Assembly (NCBI GenBank): GCA_963775825.1
Contig: CAVZKY010000068.1
Location: 1-64,000 of the forward strand
Direction of reading: 5' to 3'
Origin: Bog-532 sp963775825
Lineage (GTDB): Bacteria > Actinomycetota > Actinomycetes > Streptosporangiales > Streptosporangiaceae
DNA length: 64,000 bases
Shown here piece after piece: positions 18,769-26,322 of this stretch (position 1 is its first letter; each line of letters starts with the position of its first letter). The notes beneath the pieces were generated by a model. It saw nothing but the letters and a program-made list of their open reading frames with translations, was not told the DNA's origin and searched no databases. Made by a program: the position numbers and the translations under genes.

Positions 18769-19664
18769 GATGTTCCTCCCGACGGATTGACCACGGTGTT
18801 CTCCAAAGTCCCCAGGCCGTCGATGCTGGTGCGGACGACATCACCCGCCCGCAGGTAGCGGCCGCGGCCGGCGCCCACCCCGGACGGGGTGCCGGTGGCT
18901 ATGACGTCTCCCGGCTCCAGCGTCGCGACCTCGCTGGCCGCCGCGATCAGCTCCGCGACCGTGCAGACCATATCGGCGGTCGACTCGTCCTGCTGAAGCT
19001 CGCCGTTCACCCACAGGCGCAGCCGCAGGTCCTGCGGATCAGGTACCTGGAAGGCGGGGGTGATGCCCGGCCCGAGGGGCAGCGACCCGTCCATCGACTT
19101 GGCGGCGAACCAGTCGTAGACGAATGGCTCGGCCGGCGCACTGGCCCGCTTGTGGTGGCCCCGGGCAGTGATGTCGTTGGCCACGCAGTACCCGGCGACG
19201 TGGGCCAGGGCGTCCACGGCGTCGACGTCGCGGCCGCCGGTGCCGATGACCACGGCCAGCTCGGCTTCCCAGTCGTAGCGGGCCTGCTCCGGGGCGCGGA
19301 CGATGATGGGGTCGCTGGGCCCGATGATCGTCGTGGTCGGGGCCTTCAGGAAGAAGAACGGCCGCCACCCTGCCGCGGGGATCTCCCCGCCCATCTCGCG
19401 CATGTGACGGCGGTAGTTGACGCCCGCGCACATGACCTTGCGCGGCCAGTGCAGCGGGGCCAGCAGCCGGTCGTGCTCGACCAGCGGCGCGTCGGCGACG
19501 TCCAGGCCGCGCAGGACGCCGGCGGCCTGCTCCCAGTCAGCCAGCAGCTCCATCATCGTGGGCCACCGCTTGAGCTCGGTCGGCGCGGCCAGCGAGCCGT
19601 CCGCGCGCAGCACGGCCAGCCCGGTACTGCCCTCCCAGTCGTAGGTCGACAACTGCCAGGTCAT
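18765..19664 (-). CDS. Fumarylacetoacetate hydrolase (FAH) family protein
   Basis: A 299-residue enzyme of the FAH superfamily (acylpyruvate hydrolase, oxo-acid hydratase/decarboxylase, homoprotocatechuate isomerase types). The C-terminal catalytic domain has KVMCAGVNYRRHMREMG, YDWEAELAVVIG with the metal-binding Glu residues, VANDITARG, KSMDGSLPLGP and the closing LEPGDVIATGTPSGVG. The N-terminal portion (WEGSTGLAVLRADG) is the usual small domain. ATG 19664 overlaps the upstream stop (ATGA). It likely hydrolyses or hydrates a C-C bond in an oxo-acid made by the neighbouring enzymes. The exact activity cannot be read from sequence. Confidence 0.88.
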   Translation of the reverse strand: MTWQLSTYDWEGSTGLAVLRADGSLAAPTELKRWPTMMELLADWEQAAGVLRGLDVADAPLVEHDRLLAPLHWPRKVMCAGVNYRRHMREMGGEIPAAGWRPFFFLKAPTTTIIGPSDPIIVRAPEQARYDWEAELAVVIGTGGRDVDAVDALAHVAGYCVANDITARGHHKRASAPAEPFVYDWFAAKSMDGSLPLGPGITPAFQVPDPQDLRLRLWVNGELQQDESTADMVCTVAELIAAASEVATLEPGDVIATGTPSGVGAGRGRYLRAGDVVRTSIDGLGTLENTVVNPSGGTS

Positions 19665-20552
19665 GAGGGCTTTCCTTGGCTGAGGGCGGCCAGGCCCGAG
19701 ATCTGGTCGTAGACGGAGGCGATGTCGAGGTGCCCCCACCCGTCCGCCAGGGCCTGGTCGAACACCGCCTTGGCCGAGGCGAACACCGGAGCGGCCAGGC
19801 CGGTCTCCGCGGCACAGTCCTGGATCTGCTCCAGGATGGGGTGCAAGGTGGTGATCGGGCCGGGCGCGGGTGACCAGGCGCGCTCGCGCATCAGCGGGCC
19901 GCGCTGCCGCCAGATCGCCGAGCTGCCGATCGAGTCGTCCAGGGTGCGCTGCACGAGGTCCAGATCCAGGCCGCTGCGGCGGGCCAGTTCCATCGCCTCG
20001 GCCGCGGCCACGGTGTGCACGGCCAGCAGCAGGGTTCGCGATGTACTTGAGCCGTGCCCCGGTGCCGAACGCGCCCGTGTAGACCCAGGGGCCCGAGATC
20101 GCGTCCAGGACCGGCCGGACCTTCGCCACGCTGGCCTCCTCGCCGGAGGCGAACGTGGTGGCCTGCCGGGGCGCGACCATAGCCGGACTGCCACTGATCG
20201 GGCAATCGAGCATGTCTCCGCCGCGGCGCTGGACCGCGTCCCGGATGGCGCTCTTGCGGCCCACGTCGATGGTGCTCATCTCGATGTGCACGGCGCCGGG
20301 CCGCAGGGTGGTCAGCGTGCCGGCTGCACCGCAAACGATGTCCGACACGGCGGCGATGTCGGGCACGATCGACAGCAGGACGTCGGACTGGCTGGCCACC
20401 TCGGCGGCCGAACCGGCCAGCTTGCCGCCGGCCTCGGCCAGCTCGGGTGACCCGTGACGGCGGTAGCCGATCACTTCGAAACCGCGATCGATGAGATTAC
20501 GCGCGATGGGCAGGCCCATCTTGCCGAGACCGATCACACCGACTCGTTGCAT
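19661..20552 (-). CDS. 3-hydroxyisobutyrate-dehydrogenase-like NAD(P) reductase, one frameshift
   Basis: Beta-hydroxyacid dehydrogenase family (HIBADH/tartronate semialdehyde reductase). ATG 20552 follows GAGGAGG. The N-terminal Rossmann domain has VGVIGLGKMGLPIARNL and EMSTIDVGRKS; the substrate loop is DCPISGSP; then KYIAN just before the break. The catalytic-helix region (LLLAVHTVAAAEAMELARRS, the alpha-helical dimer domain) lies in the next frame and runs to 19661. A single extra C at about 20033-20036 (CCCTGCTG where CCTGCTG is expected) causes the shift. All other features are intact, so this may be a sequence error in a live gene. First gene of the operon; its stop overlaps the FAH-family start. 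Confidence 0.85.
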
Positions 20553-20661
20553 CGCTGCCTCCTCGCAGCCGTTCAGCGCCAGCCGTTCAGCGCCAGTCAC
20601 GGCCCAGCAGCCGGGACGTATCCACCCGGCCCACTGATTCCCCGCTCCCTGCCATTGCCTC

Positions 20662-20722
20662 AAACTGTATGCAGTTTTGTGGAAGAGTCAACCCTCCGCG
20701 GCAATCAAACTGTATGCAGATG
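20662..20722. promoter_or_regulatory. Divergent promoter region with two GntR-type palindromes
   Basis: Site 1, AAACTGTATGCAGTTT (20662-20677), is a perfect inverted repeat with a 4-nt centre. Site 2, AAACTGTATGCAGATG (20707-20722), shares the left arm and core, 45 bp away. On the minus strand TTGACT (20686-20691), a 16-bp spacer and TACAGT (20664-20669) form a promoter for the catabolic operon, with site 1 over its -10. Site 2 lies about where the gntR -35 should be. This layout fits repression of both directions by the adjacent GntR protein. Confidence 0.65.
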
Positions 20723-20748
20723 GCCGGGCGTCAGTGACAATAGATGTC

Positions 20749-21522
20749 ATGCCACGGATCGTTCAGATTCCTGATATTCGCAAGGTCGATCTGCCGGAGG
20801 CCCGGCAGGCCATCCCGCGCCTGCACGCGTACCTGCGGGAGTGCATCCTCGACGGCACACTGATACCCGGGACGAAGCTGTCCCAGGTGAGCCTGGCCAA
20901 GCAGCTCGGGGTCAGCCGCACGCCGCTGCGCGAGGTCCTGCGGATGCTGCAGGAGGAGGGGCTGGTCGAGATCGAGCCCAACCAGCGCACCCGGGTGGCT
21001 GGCCTCGACCCCCAGGAACTGGACGACGTGTACGCGAGCCGCATCCTGCTCGAGACGCTGGCGCTGTCGATGACGCTGGGCACCTTTACGGCCGCCGGCC
21101 GCAAGGAGGCCCGCCGGCTGCTGACCGTGATGCGGCGCGCGGCGAAGAACGGTGACTTCGGCGAGTGGTTCGCCGCGCACGCCGACTACCACCGGCTGAT
21201 CACCGGCGGCGCGGGCGAGGCGATGAAGCGGCAACTGCAGACGCTGGCCGACCGCACGATCCGCTACATCCGCATTTACCAGGTCTCGGACCCGCACAGC
21301 TGGCAGACGGCCGGCGACGTGGAGCACGCGGAGATCCTGCAGGCGCTGATCGCCGGGGACGAGCCGGCCGCACTCATCGGGATGGCTCACCACCTGGCGC
21401 GTACCGCGCTACGGGTGCTGGCCGACTGCGCGCCGGGCTACGAGCCCGCCGCCGTGACGCACGCGGTCGCGCTCATCGAGGACGGCCGCCCCGCCGCGCT
21501 GCCCCTGACCAGCGCCAGCTGA
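20749..21522 (+). CDS. GntR-family regulator, FadR/FCD subfamily
   Basis: A 257-residue repressor-type regulator. Winged helix at about residues 15-80: HAYLRECILDGTLIPGTKLS, LAKQLGVSRTPLREVLRML, EEGLVEIEPN. The FCD ligand domain follows, with the expected acidic/His metal ligands in DPQELDDVYASRILLE, FAAHADYHRLI and DVEHAEILQALIAGD. I place the start at ATG 20749 rather than the upstream GTG 20677, because that extension would read through the operator. Divergent from the HIBADH-FAH-AtaL-BBE operon and separated by two matching palindromes, so it very likely senses a substrate or intermediate of that pathway. Confidence 0.88.
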   Translation: MPRIVQIPDIRKVDLPEARQAIPRLHAYLRECILDGTLIPGTKLSQVSLAKQLGVSRTPLREVLRMLQEEGLVEIEPNQRTRVAGLDPQELDDVYASRILLETLALSMTLGTFTAAGRKEARRLLTVMRRAAKNGDFGEWFAAHADYHRLITGGAGEAMKRQLQTLADRTIRYIRIYQVSDPHSWQTAGDVEHAEILQALIAGDEPAALIGMAHHLARTALRVLADCAPGYEPAAVTHAVALIEDGRPAALPLTSAS

Positions 21523-21530
21523 CGTCAGGC

Positions 21531-21586
21531 TGAGCTTAGGCTCAGCTGAGCTCAGGGCCAGCTCAGCTCAGGGCCAGCTGAGCCGG
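21531..21586. repeat. Short palindromic/direct repeats built on CAGCTGAGC
   Basis: Between the gntR stop and the next genes, blocks such as GGCTCAGCTGAGCTCAGGGCCAGCT alternate as direct and inverted copies. The stretch from GGCTCAGCTG to CAGCTGAGCC can fold into a long hairpin. It may act as a transcription terminator for gntR, though no U-tract follows. Confidence 0.5.
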
Positions 21587-21867
21587 GACCGTCATCTTCT
21601 CGCGCGTCACCCCCTCTCGTCCCACTGACCACACCAGCATCCACGCCCGCGCACACCGGAGTTTTCTCAGCGCTGCGGGGATGCCGAACAATCACTTCCA
21701 ACTCGGCCGACTCGCCAACCAGCCATCAAGTGGACCGCCGAGCTGCGACCGCAGTGCGCCCTTGCGTACACCGAGCCCGGAGCCGCAGGCATCGAGCAAT
21801 GCGCAGGGCTTGGGCCGGGTCGGAAACGCCCCAGTTGGAGGCGGGCAAACGGGGGAATGCAGTGATA
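21587..21867. other. Gene-free spacer upstream of the FitAB-like module
   Basis: No coding region is supported. It ends in the predicted operator of the toxin-antitoxin pair. Confidence 0.4.
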
Positions 21868-21883
21868 GCATTGACAGCAATGC
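21868..21883. promoter_or_regulatory. Putative operator of the FitAB-like pair
   Basis: Perfect inverted repeat GCATTG-ACAG-CAATGC, seven bases before the GGAGG ribosome-binding site of the antitoxin gene. Ribbon-helix-helix antitoxins commonly autoregulate from such sites. No promoter elements could be assigned with confidence. Confidence 0.4.
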
Positions 21884-21901
21884 ATGCATAGGAGGTTGAC
21901 G

Positions 21902-22147
21902 ATGGCGACGCTGACGATTCGCGGCCTTGATGAGGAGACACACGCCCGGCTCCGGATCCGTGCCGCACAGCACGGACGATCTATGGAGGCCGAGGTGCGA
22001 GCCATCCTCACGGAGCGGCTGACCTCCCCCACGCCGGACTTTGGCCTCGGGAGCCGCATTCACGCGCGGTTCGCGACCTTGGGAGACGCAGACCTGGAGC
22101 TTCCCGCACGTAACGAGCTGCCCCGCGCAGCGGCGTTCGACGCGTGA
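21902..22147 (+). CDS. FitA-like ribbon-helix-helix antitoxin
   Basis: An 81-residue DNA-binding antitoxin. MATLTIRGLDEETHARLRIR followed by AAQHGRSMEAEVRAILTERL is the RHH fold of FitA/VapB-type antitoxins; the C-terminal part (about 45-81) would wrap the toxin. ATG 21902 has GGAGG eight bases upstream. The stop overlaps the start of the PIN-domain toxin (GTGA), the usual coupled arrangement. Confidence 0.85.
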   Translation: MATLTIRGLDEETHARLRIRAAQHGRSMEAEVRAILTERLTSPTPDFGLGSRIHARFATLGDADLELPARNELPRAAAFDA

Positions 22148-22569
22148 TCATCCTCGACACGAACGTCATCTCGGAACTTGCGCGCATCGATCCAGAGCCG
22201 GATGTGGTGACCTGGCTGGATTCGCAGCCCGCCGCCGAAATCGCCATCACCGCAATTACGGCGGCGGAACTGCTGTACGGGGTTGCCCGCCTGCCGGAGG
22301 GACGGCGTCGAGCCGCACTTGCGGAAATAATCGATGCGCTGATCAACGACGATTTCCGCGGTCGCGTGCAGCCTTTCGACGGACAAGCCGCTGACCGGTA
22401 CGCCACGGTAGTCGTCGGCCGGGAGAAATTGGGCCGTCCCATCGGCATGGCGGATGCTCAGATAGCAGCCATCTGCAGCGTGTACAGCGCAACACTGGCT
22501 ACCCGAAACATCGGCGACTTTACGGACACCGGGATCAGCCTCATCAACCCCTGGGAGGCTACCGGCTGA
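22144..22569 (+). CDS. PIN-domain toxin (FitB/VapC-like ribonuclease)
   Basis: A 141-residue PIN-domain nuclease. Acidic metal-binding residues are visible in IILDTNVISEL (Asp5), ITAAELLYG (Glu), GMADAQIAA (Asp) and TRNIGDF (Asp). These are the four conserved acids of VapC/FitB toxins, which cut tRNA or rRNA. It starts with GTG 22144, overlapping the antitoxin stop. The pair looks intact. Confidence 0.88.
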   Translation: MIILDTNVISELARIDPEPDVVTWLDSQPAAEIAITAITAAELLYGVARLPEGRRRAALAEIIDALINDDFRGRVQPFDGQAADRYATVVVGREKLGRPIGMADAQIAAICSVYSATLATRNIGDFTDTGISLINPWEATG

Positions 22570-22660
22570 TGACCGCCGGTCGCGGCACACCCACAGCCAT
22601 CGTTCAGCCCACCAGGCGGCAGCCAACCCTCCCCCGTCCGCCCACAACAGCACCGAGGTA

Positions 22661-23179
22661 GTGACCGTGATCCCGGCTCTTGGTGACGATGTCGTCATCC
22701 TGAACCAGTACGCCGACGACGACCTGCCAGCCCACCTCGCCGGAGAGGACGAGGAGACAGCCCGCCGCTTCGGCTGGTGGCCGGAGACCTCGACCCCGGC
22801 GACCGTCCGGGACGCCTTCGCCCAATGGGCACACGACTGGGAGACGGGCGGCCCAGTGCGGGCCTTCGCCACCTGCGAGCAGGCCACCGGGCGGCTGGTG
22901 GGCGGCTGCGAACTGCGCATCAAGCCCGGCGGACCAGCCAACGTCTCCTACTGGACATACGCCGCCGACCGGGGCCACGGCTACGCCACCAGAAGCCTTG
23001 CCCTCCTCCTCGGCTACGCCCGCTCAATCGGGATCCGCGACGCCGAAGCGTACATCGCCACAGACAACCACCCGTCCCGCCGGGTCGCGGAGAAAGCCGG
23101 GTTCCTTCCAGCAGGTGCCTACACCGCAGAAGACGGTACCGGCATGATCAGGTATCAGATCCACCTGACAAATTCCTAG
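22661..23179 (+). CDS. GNAT-family N-acetyltransferase (RimJ/RimL-like)
   Basis: A 172-residue acetyltransferase. The acetyl-CoA pyrophosphate loop is in RGHGYATRSLALLLGYA (R/QxxGxG/A) and the C-terminal core has AYIATDNHPSRRVAEKAGF, the typical NxxSxxVxEKxGF of RimJ/RimL proteins. An N-terminal EETARRFGWWPE segment is also common in the group. GTG 22661 is the chosen start; a GTG two codons later is possible. Substrate unknown. It stands between the two toxin-antitoxin pairs. Confidence 0.8.
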   Translation: MTVIPALGDDVVILNQYADDDLPAHLAGEDEETARRFGWWPETSTPATVRDAFAQWAHDWETGGPVRAFATCEQATGRLVGGCELRIKPGGPANVSYWTYAADRGHGYATRSLALLLGYARSIGIRDAEAYIATDNHPSRRVAEKAGFLPAGAYTAEDGTGMIRYQIHLTNS

Positions 23180-23350
23180 GGCGCGTCAAGGACCAGCCGA
23201 GGCCGATCCGGGCGCGTTCAAGTGAAACCAGACACGCCGTCCTCCAGCCGCCTCATGGCCTCGGTGGTAACGACCCGGCCGGGTGGACGATTGCCACTGC
23301 GTCAGCGTGCCGGGCGGGGGGCCGGCGCGCCCCGGGGCTAGCGTGGGCGG

Positions 23351-23878
23351 GTGAGGACGGGCGCGGAATCAACCCGGCTCATCGTCCTGCGCGGGAACTC
23401 CGGCTCGGGCAAGAGCTCGATCGCGGCGGAGATCCGCGCGAGGCATGGCCGGGGTATCGCGCTCGTCAGCCAAGACAACCTTCGCCGTGTGGTGCTGAGG
23501 GAACGCGACACGGCCGACGCCGCAAACATCGGGCTGATCGACATGGTGGCCCGCTACGCGCTCGACCGTGGTCTTCACGTGATCATCGACGGGATCCTTT
23601 ACGAGGCGCACTACGGGACCATGCTCCGGGCCCTGCGCGACGACCACCGGGGCCTATCCCGTTTCTATTACCTCGACGTGCCGTTCGAGGAAACGATGCG
23701 CCGGCACGCAACACGTCCCCAGGCCGGCGAATTCGGCCGGGCCGAGATGACGGCCTGGTACCGGGGACGGGACCTGCTGCCGGGGGGAATCGAGCGGGTC
23801 ATCCCCGCAGGAACGACCCTGGAGGCCGCCGTCGCGTGGGTGATGCGGGACGCCGGCCTTGACTCCCTCAGGCGCTAG
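23351..23878 (+). CDS. P-loop kinase of the AAA/zeta-toxin-like type
   Basis: A 175-residue NTP-binding protein with Walker A GNSGSGKSS (residues 15-23), an SQDNLRR segment resembling a substrate loop, VIIDGILYEAHY (Walker B-like), and a lid region RHATRPQAGEFGRAEMTAWY. This matches small-molecule or sugar-type kinases and resembles zeta-toxin kinases, but there is no partner antitoxin next to it. Its 3' end overlaps the convergent DUF397 gene by 11 bases. Confidence 0.75.
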   Translation: MRTGAESTRLIVLRGNSGSGKSSIAAEIRARHGRGIALVSQDNLRRVVLRERDTADAANIGLIDMVARYALDRGLHVIIDGILYEAHYGTMLRALRDDHRGLSRFYYLDVPFEETMRRHATRPQAGEFGRAEMTAWYRGRDLLPGGIERVIPAGTTLEAAVAWVMRDAGLDSLRR

Positions 23879-24065
23879 CCCGATCGGCGGCCTTCACCTC
23901 ACCGGCAAACCGGCGCCACGTCTTCGGGCTGAAGGCCAGCACCGGGCCCTGACGGTCGTTGGTGTCGCGCACCAGCACACGGCCGGCTTCGGCGTGCGCG
24001 CCGACCTCCACGCAGTTGCCGCCGTTGCCGCCGCTGTAGCTGGACCTACGCCAGGTCGCGTCCAT
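23868..24065 (-). CDS. DUF397 small protein
   Basis: A 65-residue protein. WRRSSYSGGNGGNCVEVG and VLVRDTNDRQGPVLAFSP are the signature of the actinomycete-specific DUF397 family. These genes are nearly always paired with an XRE/DUF5753 regulator, as here (the two overlap by 20 bases), and act in antibiotic or development control loops such as the WhiJ/BldB-type systems. Possibly an antagonist of the upstream regulator. Confidence 0.88.
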   Translation of the reverse strand: MDATWRRSSYSGGNGGNCVEVGAHAEAGRVLVRDTNDRQGPVLAFSPKTWRRFAGEVKAADRASA

Positions 24066-25008
24066 GTTCCTCAGCTACTTTCATGATCAAGTCCCGCGAA
24101 GCTCCGCGCGGAAGCGCTTCGGATCTCAACGTATCGAACGTGAGGATGACCTTGGCCACCGTGGCGGAGTCCCGCGTCGTCTCGCCCTCGTCCGGCGACT
24201 CGAAGTAGGCGATACCCGGCGCCTCATCGGCGAAGCCGGCGATGGCGAAGGCGCCCAGTAGGCCGATGTGCGCGCCGACCTCGGCTGGTACCACGTGAAT
24301 CTTGATCATCGGGCGCTCGGCCATCTCGGCCAGGTGCACGAGCTGATCGTGCATGACCTTCGGGCTGCCGATGCGGCGCCGCAGCACGCCCTCGTCTACT
24401 ACCGCCCAGAAGGATGGCGGCCTGGGCCGGTCGAAGATGCGCTGCCGGTCGATCCGGGCCATGGTGAGCTGCTCGACGTCATCCTCGTCTCCCGTGGTCT
24501 GCCACGCCTTGAACAGGGCCCGTGCGTATTGGGCCGTCTGCATCAGGCCTGGTACCAACAGGGGTTCCCATGTCCTCAGCACGGATGCTCGCGCCTCGGC
24601 ATCCACCCAATCGACGAACCAGTGCGGGTAGGGGCCGTCCCACGTCCGGCTGTTGCGGTAGAACCGGGTGAACCAGCCGCCCATGTGGGGAAACGCCTCA
24701 TCGCACGCGGCCGCGAATCGCTCGGTCGGGCTGAGCCGCCCGGCCTCGATCCTCGACACGGTGGAGGCGTCACAGGGGACCATCGCGCCCAGGCCGGCGA
24801 GCGTCATCCCGGCCGCCTCACGGGACCGCCTGACCTCGGCGCCGAAAAAATGCGCCGGAGAGGCCCCGGGGTCCAGTAGTGCCCTCCAACGCTGGGGACT
24901 CGCGCCTTTAGTCGCGGATGCGGAGCTGGTCGTCTCCGAGCTGGCCTCCAACGCGGTCCGGGCCACGGGCCCGGCGGGCACAGACGGCAAGGAGGGCCCG
25001 GAGGCCAC
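24046..25008 (-). CDS. XRE-family regulator with DUF5753 domain
   Basis: Helix-turn-helix regulator. FFGAEVRRSREAAGMTLAGL and VPCDASTVSRIEAG form the XRE HTH (about residues 53-85 of the longest frame). DUF5753 covers the rest with LLVPGLMQTAQYARAL, MARIDRQRIFDR, FWAVVDEGVLRR and GAFAIAGF. The start is uncertain: the longest frame opens at 25008, but its first 40 residues are low-complexity and overlap, antisense, an ATPase-like gene on the other strand; a TTG near 24952 or a start close to ASPQRW would be more natural. Paired with DUF397 downstream. Confidence 0.8.
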   Translation of the reverse strand: MASGPSLPSVPAGPVARTALEASSETTSSASATKGASPQRWRALLDPGASPAHFFGAEVRRSREAAGMTLAGLGAMVPCDASTVSRIEAGRLSPTERFAAACDEAFPHMGGWFTRFYRNSRTWDGPYPHWFVDWVDAEARASVLRTWEPLLVPGLMQTAQYARALFKAWQTTGDEDDVEQLTMARIDRQRIFDRPRPPSFWAVVDEGVLRRRIGSPKVMHDQLVHLAEMAERPMIKIHVVPAEVGAHIGLLGAFAIAGFADEAPGIAYFESPDEGETTRDSATVAKVILTFDTLRSEALPRGASRDLIMKVAEEHGRDLA

Positions 25009-25306
25009 TTACGCCGCGCACGAAGCCAAGGATGCGGACGACGTGCGCCGAGGAGACAGCGCGAACAGCAGATGGGACGAGGCAGGAAACGCCGCGGCCA
25101 TGCAGGTCCGGCTGCTGCTGTTCGAGGCCAGCATCGTGATCGAGGTCTGGGACGGTGATCCGGCGGCGCCCAGGCCCCACAACGTGACCGGCGAGCAGGA
25201 AAGCGGCCGAGGACTGGTGATCGTGGCCGGGCTCAGCACGCGATGGGGCTGGTTTCCTATCCCACGCGGCCACAAGGTCGTATGGGCGGAACTGGCGCTC
25301 CCTTGA
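24870..25306 (+). CDS. RsbW/SpoIIAB-like ATP-binding protein, N-terminus missing or uncertain
   Basis: A GHKL ATPase of the anti-sigma/serine-kinase type that accompanies XRE/DUF397 pairs. The visible part has the N-box WGLAPLVADAELVVSELASN followed by AVRATG, then a charged linker, IEVWDGDPAAPRP (Asp/Gly G1 box) and ESGRGLVIVAGLSTRWG (G2 box). The substrate-side helix before the N-box (normally 30-40 residues) overlaps the coding end of the divergent XRE gene, and I see no good start or ribosome-binding site. It may be a 5'-truncated gene or start at an unrecognised codon near 24870. Confidence 0.65.
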
Positions 25307-25387
25307 CGCCATTATCGGGCCGGCACGGAGAGGTAAGGGGAACAGCGGACGATGGTAGAAGTCGGCTCGGAAATCTATACTTCTCCT

Positions 25388-25639
25388 ATGGCGTTGAGTA
25401 TCAAGAGCGACGAGGCGGACCGGCTGGCCCGGGAGCTTGCTGCCGAGACGGGTGAGACGCTGACCGAGGCCGTCGAGACGGCGCTCAGGGAGCGGCTTGA
25501 CCGGGAGCACGCCCGGCATGCGGCCAGCATGAGTTCGCGGCTGAAGCGCCTGGCGGCCGATGCTGCGGCGCTTCCGGTCGCCGACGGCAGGGCGCCGGAG
25601 GACATCATCGGTTACGACGACGCCGGCCTGCCGCGTTGA
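25388..25639 (+). CDS. VapB-like (Rv0623/PSK family) antitoxin
   Basis: An 83-residue antitoxin. MALSIKSDEADRLARELAAE followed by TGETLTEAVETALRERLDRE is the PSK-type VapB fold: short beta strand, then helices. The C-terminal half, with DDAGLPR at the end, contacts the toxin in relatives. ATG 25388 is preferred over the earlier in-frame codon at 25352. Its stop overlaps the toxin start (TTGA). Confidence 0.82.
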   Translation: MALSIKSDEADRLARELAAETGETLTEAVETALRERLDREHARHAASMSSRLKRLAADAAALPVADGRAPEDIIGYDDAGLPR

Positions 25640-26073
25640 CAGTGCCGGCCGGAGGCAGCCTTGTCGTCGATACGTCGGCGGTCGTGGCGATCATCCTTGG
25701 CGAGCCGCGGAGCGAGGAGCTTGCGGTACAACTGGAGAACGCCGTCGCCCGGCTGATGCCGGCTGCCATCCGCGTCGAACTGGGCATCGTCATCGAGGCC
25801 CGGTTCTGGCCTGCAGGGCAGGATATTGTCGACCGGTTCCTGCGCGACGCAAACATCGACATCGTGCCCGTCGATGCGGACCTGGCCGCGCGGGCGATGA
25901 GCGGCTGGCGGCGATACGGCAAGGGACGCCATCCGGCGGGACTTAATTTCGGCGACTGCTTCACTTACGCACTCGCCGAGCGGACCGGATACCCGGTGCT
26001 GTGCACCGGCGACGACTTCGCTGCGACGGATATCTTGGTGACTCGCCCCGGGTCAGCGCCGGAACAGGATTGA
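25636..26073 (+). CDS. VapC-like PIN-domain toxin
   Basis: A 145-residue PIN nuclease with VVDTSAVVAIILGEP (Asp), AIRVELGIVIEAR (Glu), NFGDCFTYALAERTG (Asp) and CTGDDFAATDI (Asp), the full acidic set of the VapC family with the FGDCFTYALA signature. It starts with TTG 25636 overlapping the antitoxin stop, or GTG 25642. This is the second PIN-type pair in 4 kb. Confidence 0.86.
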   Translation: MTVPAGGSLVVDTSAVVAIILGEPRSEELAVQLENAVARLMPAAIRVELGIVIEARFWPAGQDIVDRFLRDANIDIVPVDADLAARAMSGWRRYGKGRHPAGLNFGDCFTYALAERTGYPVLCTGDDFAATDILVTRPGSAPEQD

Positions 26074-26078
26074 CTTCG

Positions 26079-26279
26079 ATGGCCGCCTATCAGGCTGGGC
26101 TAGGGATCGCCTCGATCGTCGCTGAGCGATTGCACGTGGGCACCGTGGCCGCGGGCCCTTTCACCGCCCTCAGCGCGGCCGAGATCGCCGCCTGGCGGGC
26201 GGTGAGCAGTGAGCTTCTGCCCCGGCTGTGGCAGCACCTGCGGCACCGGGCAGGCTCACGGAGTGCACCGCTACGATGA
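26079..26279 (+). CDS. Hypothetical small protein, 66 residues
   Basis: The open frame from ATG 26079 encodes a helical, Leu/Ala-rich peptide (ALSAAEIAAWRAVSSELLPR). It follows the VapC stop by five bases. No family recognised and no clear ribosome-binding site; it could be chance. Nothing else explains 26074-26322. Confidence 0.3.
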   Translation: MAAYQAGLGIASIVAERLHVGTVAAGPFTALSAAEIAAWRAVSSELLPRLWQHLRHRAGSRSAPLR

Positions 26280-26322
26280 CGGCGGGGGAACCGTTGGGCG
26301 CGCCGATGGAATGGGAGAGGGC

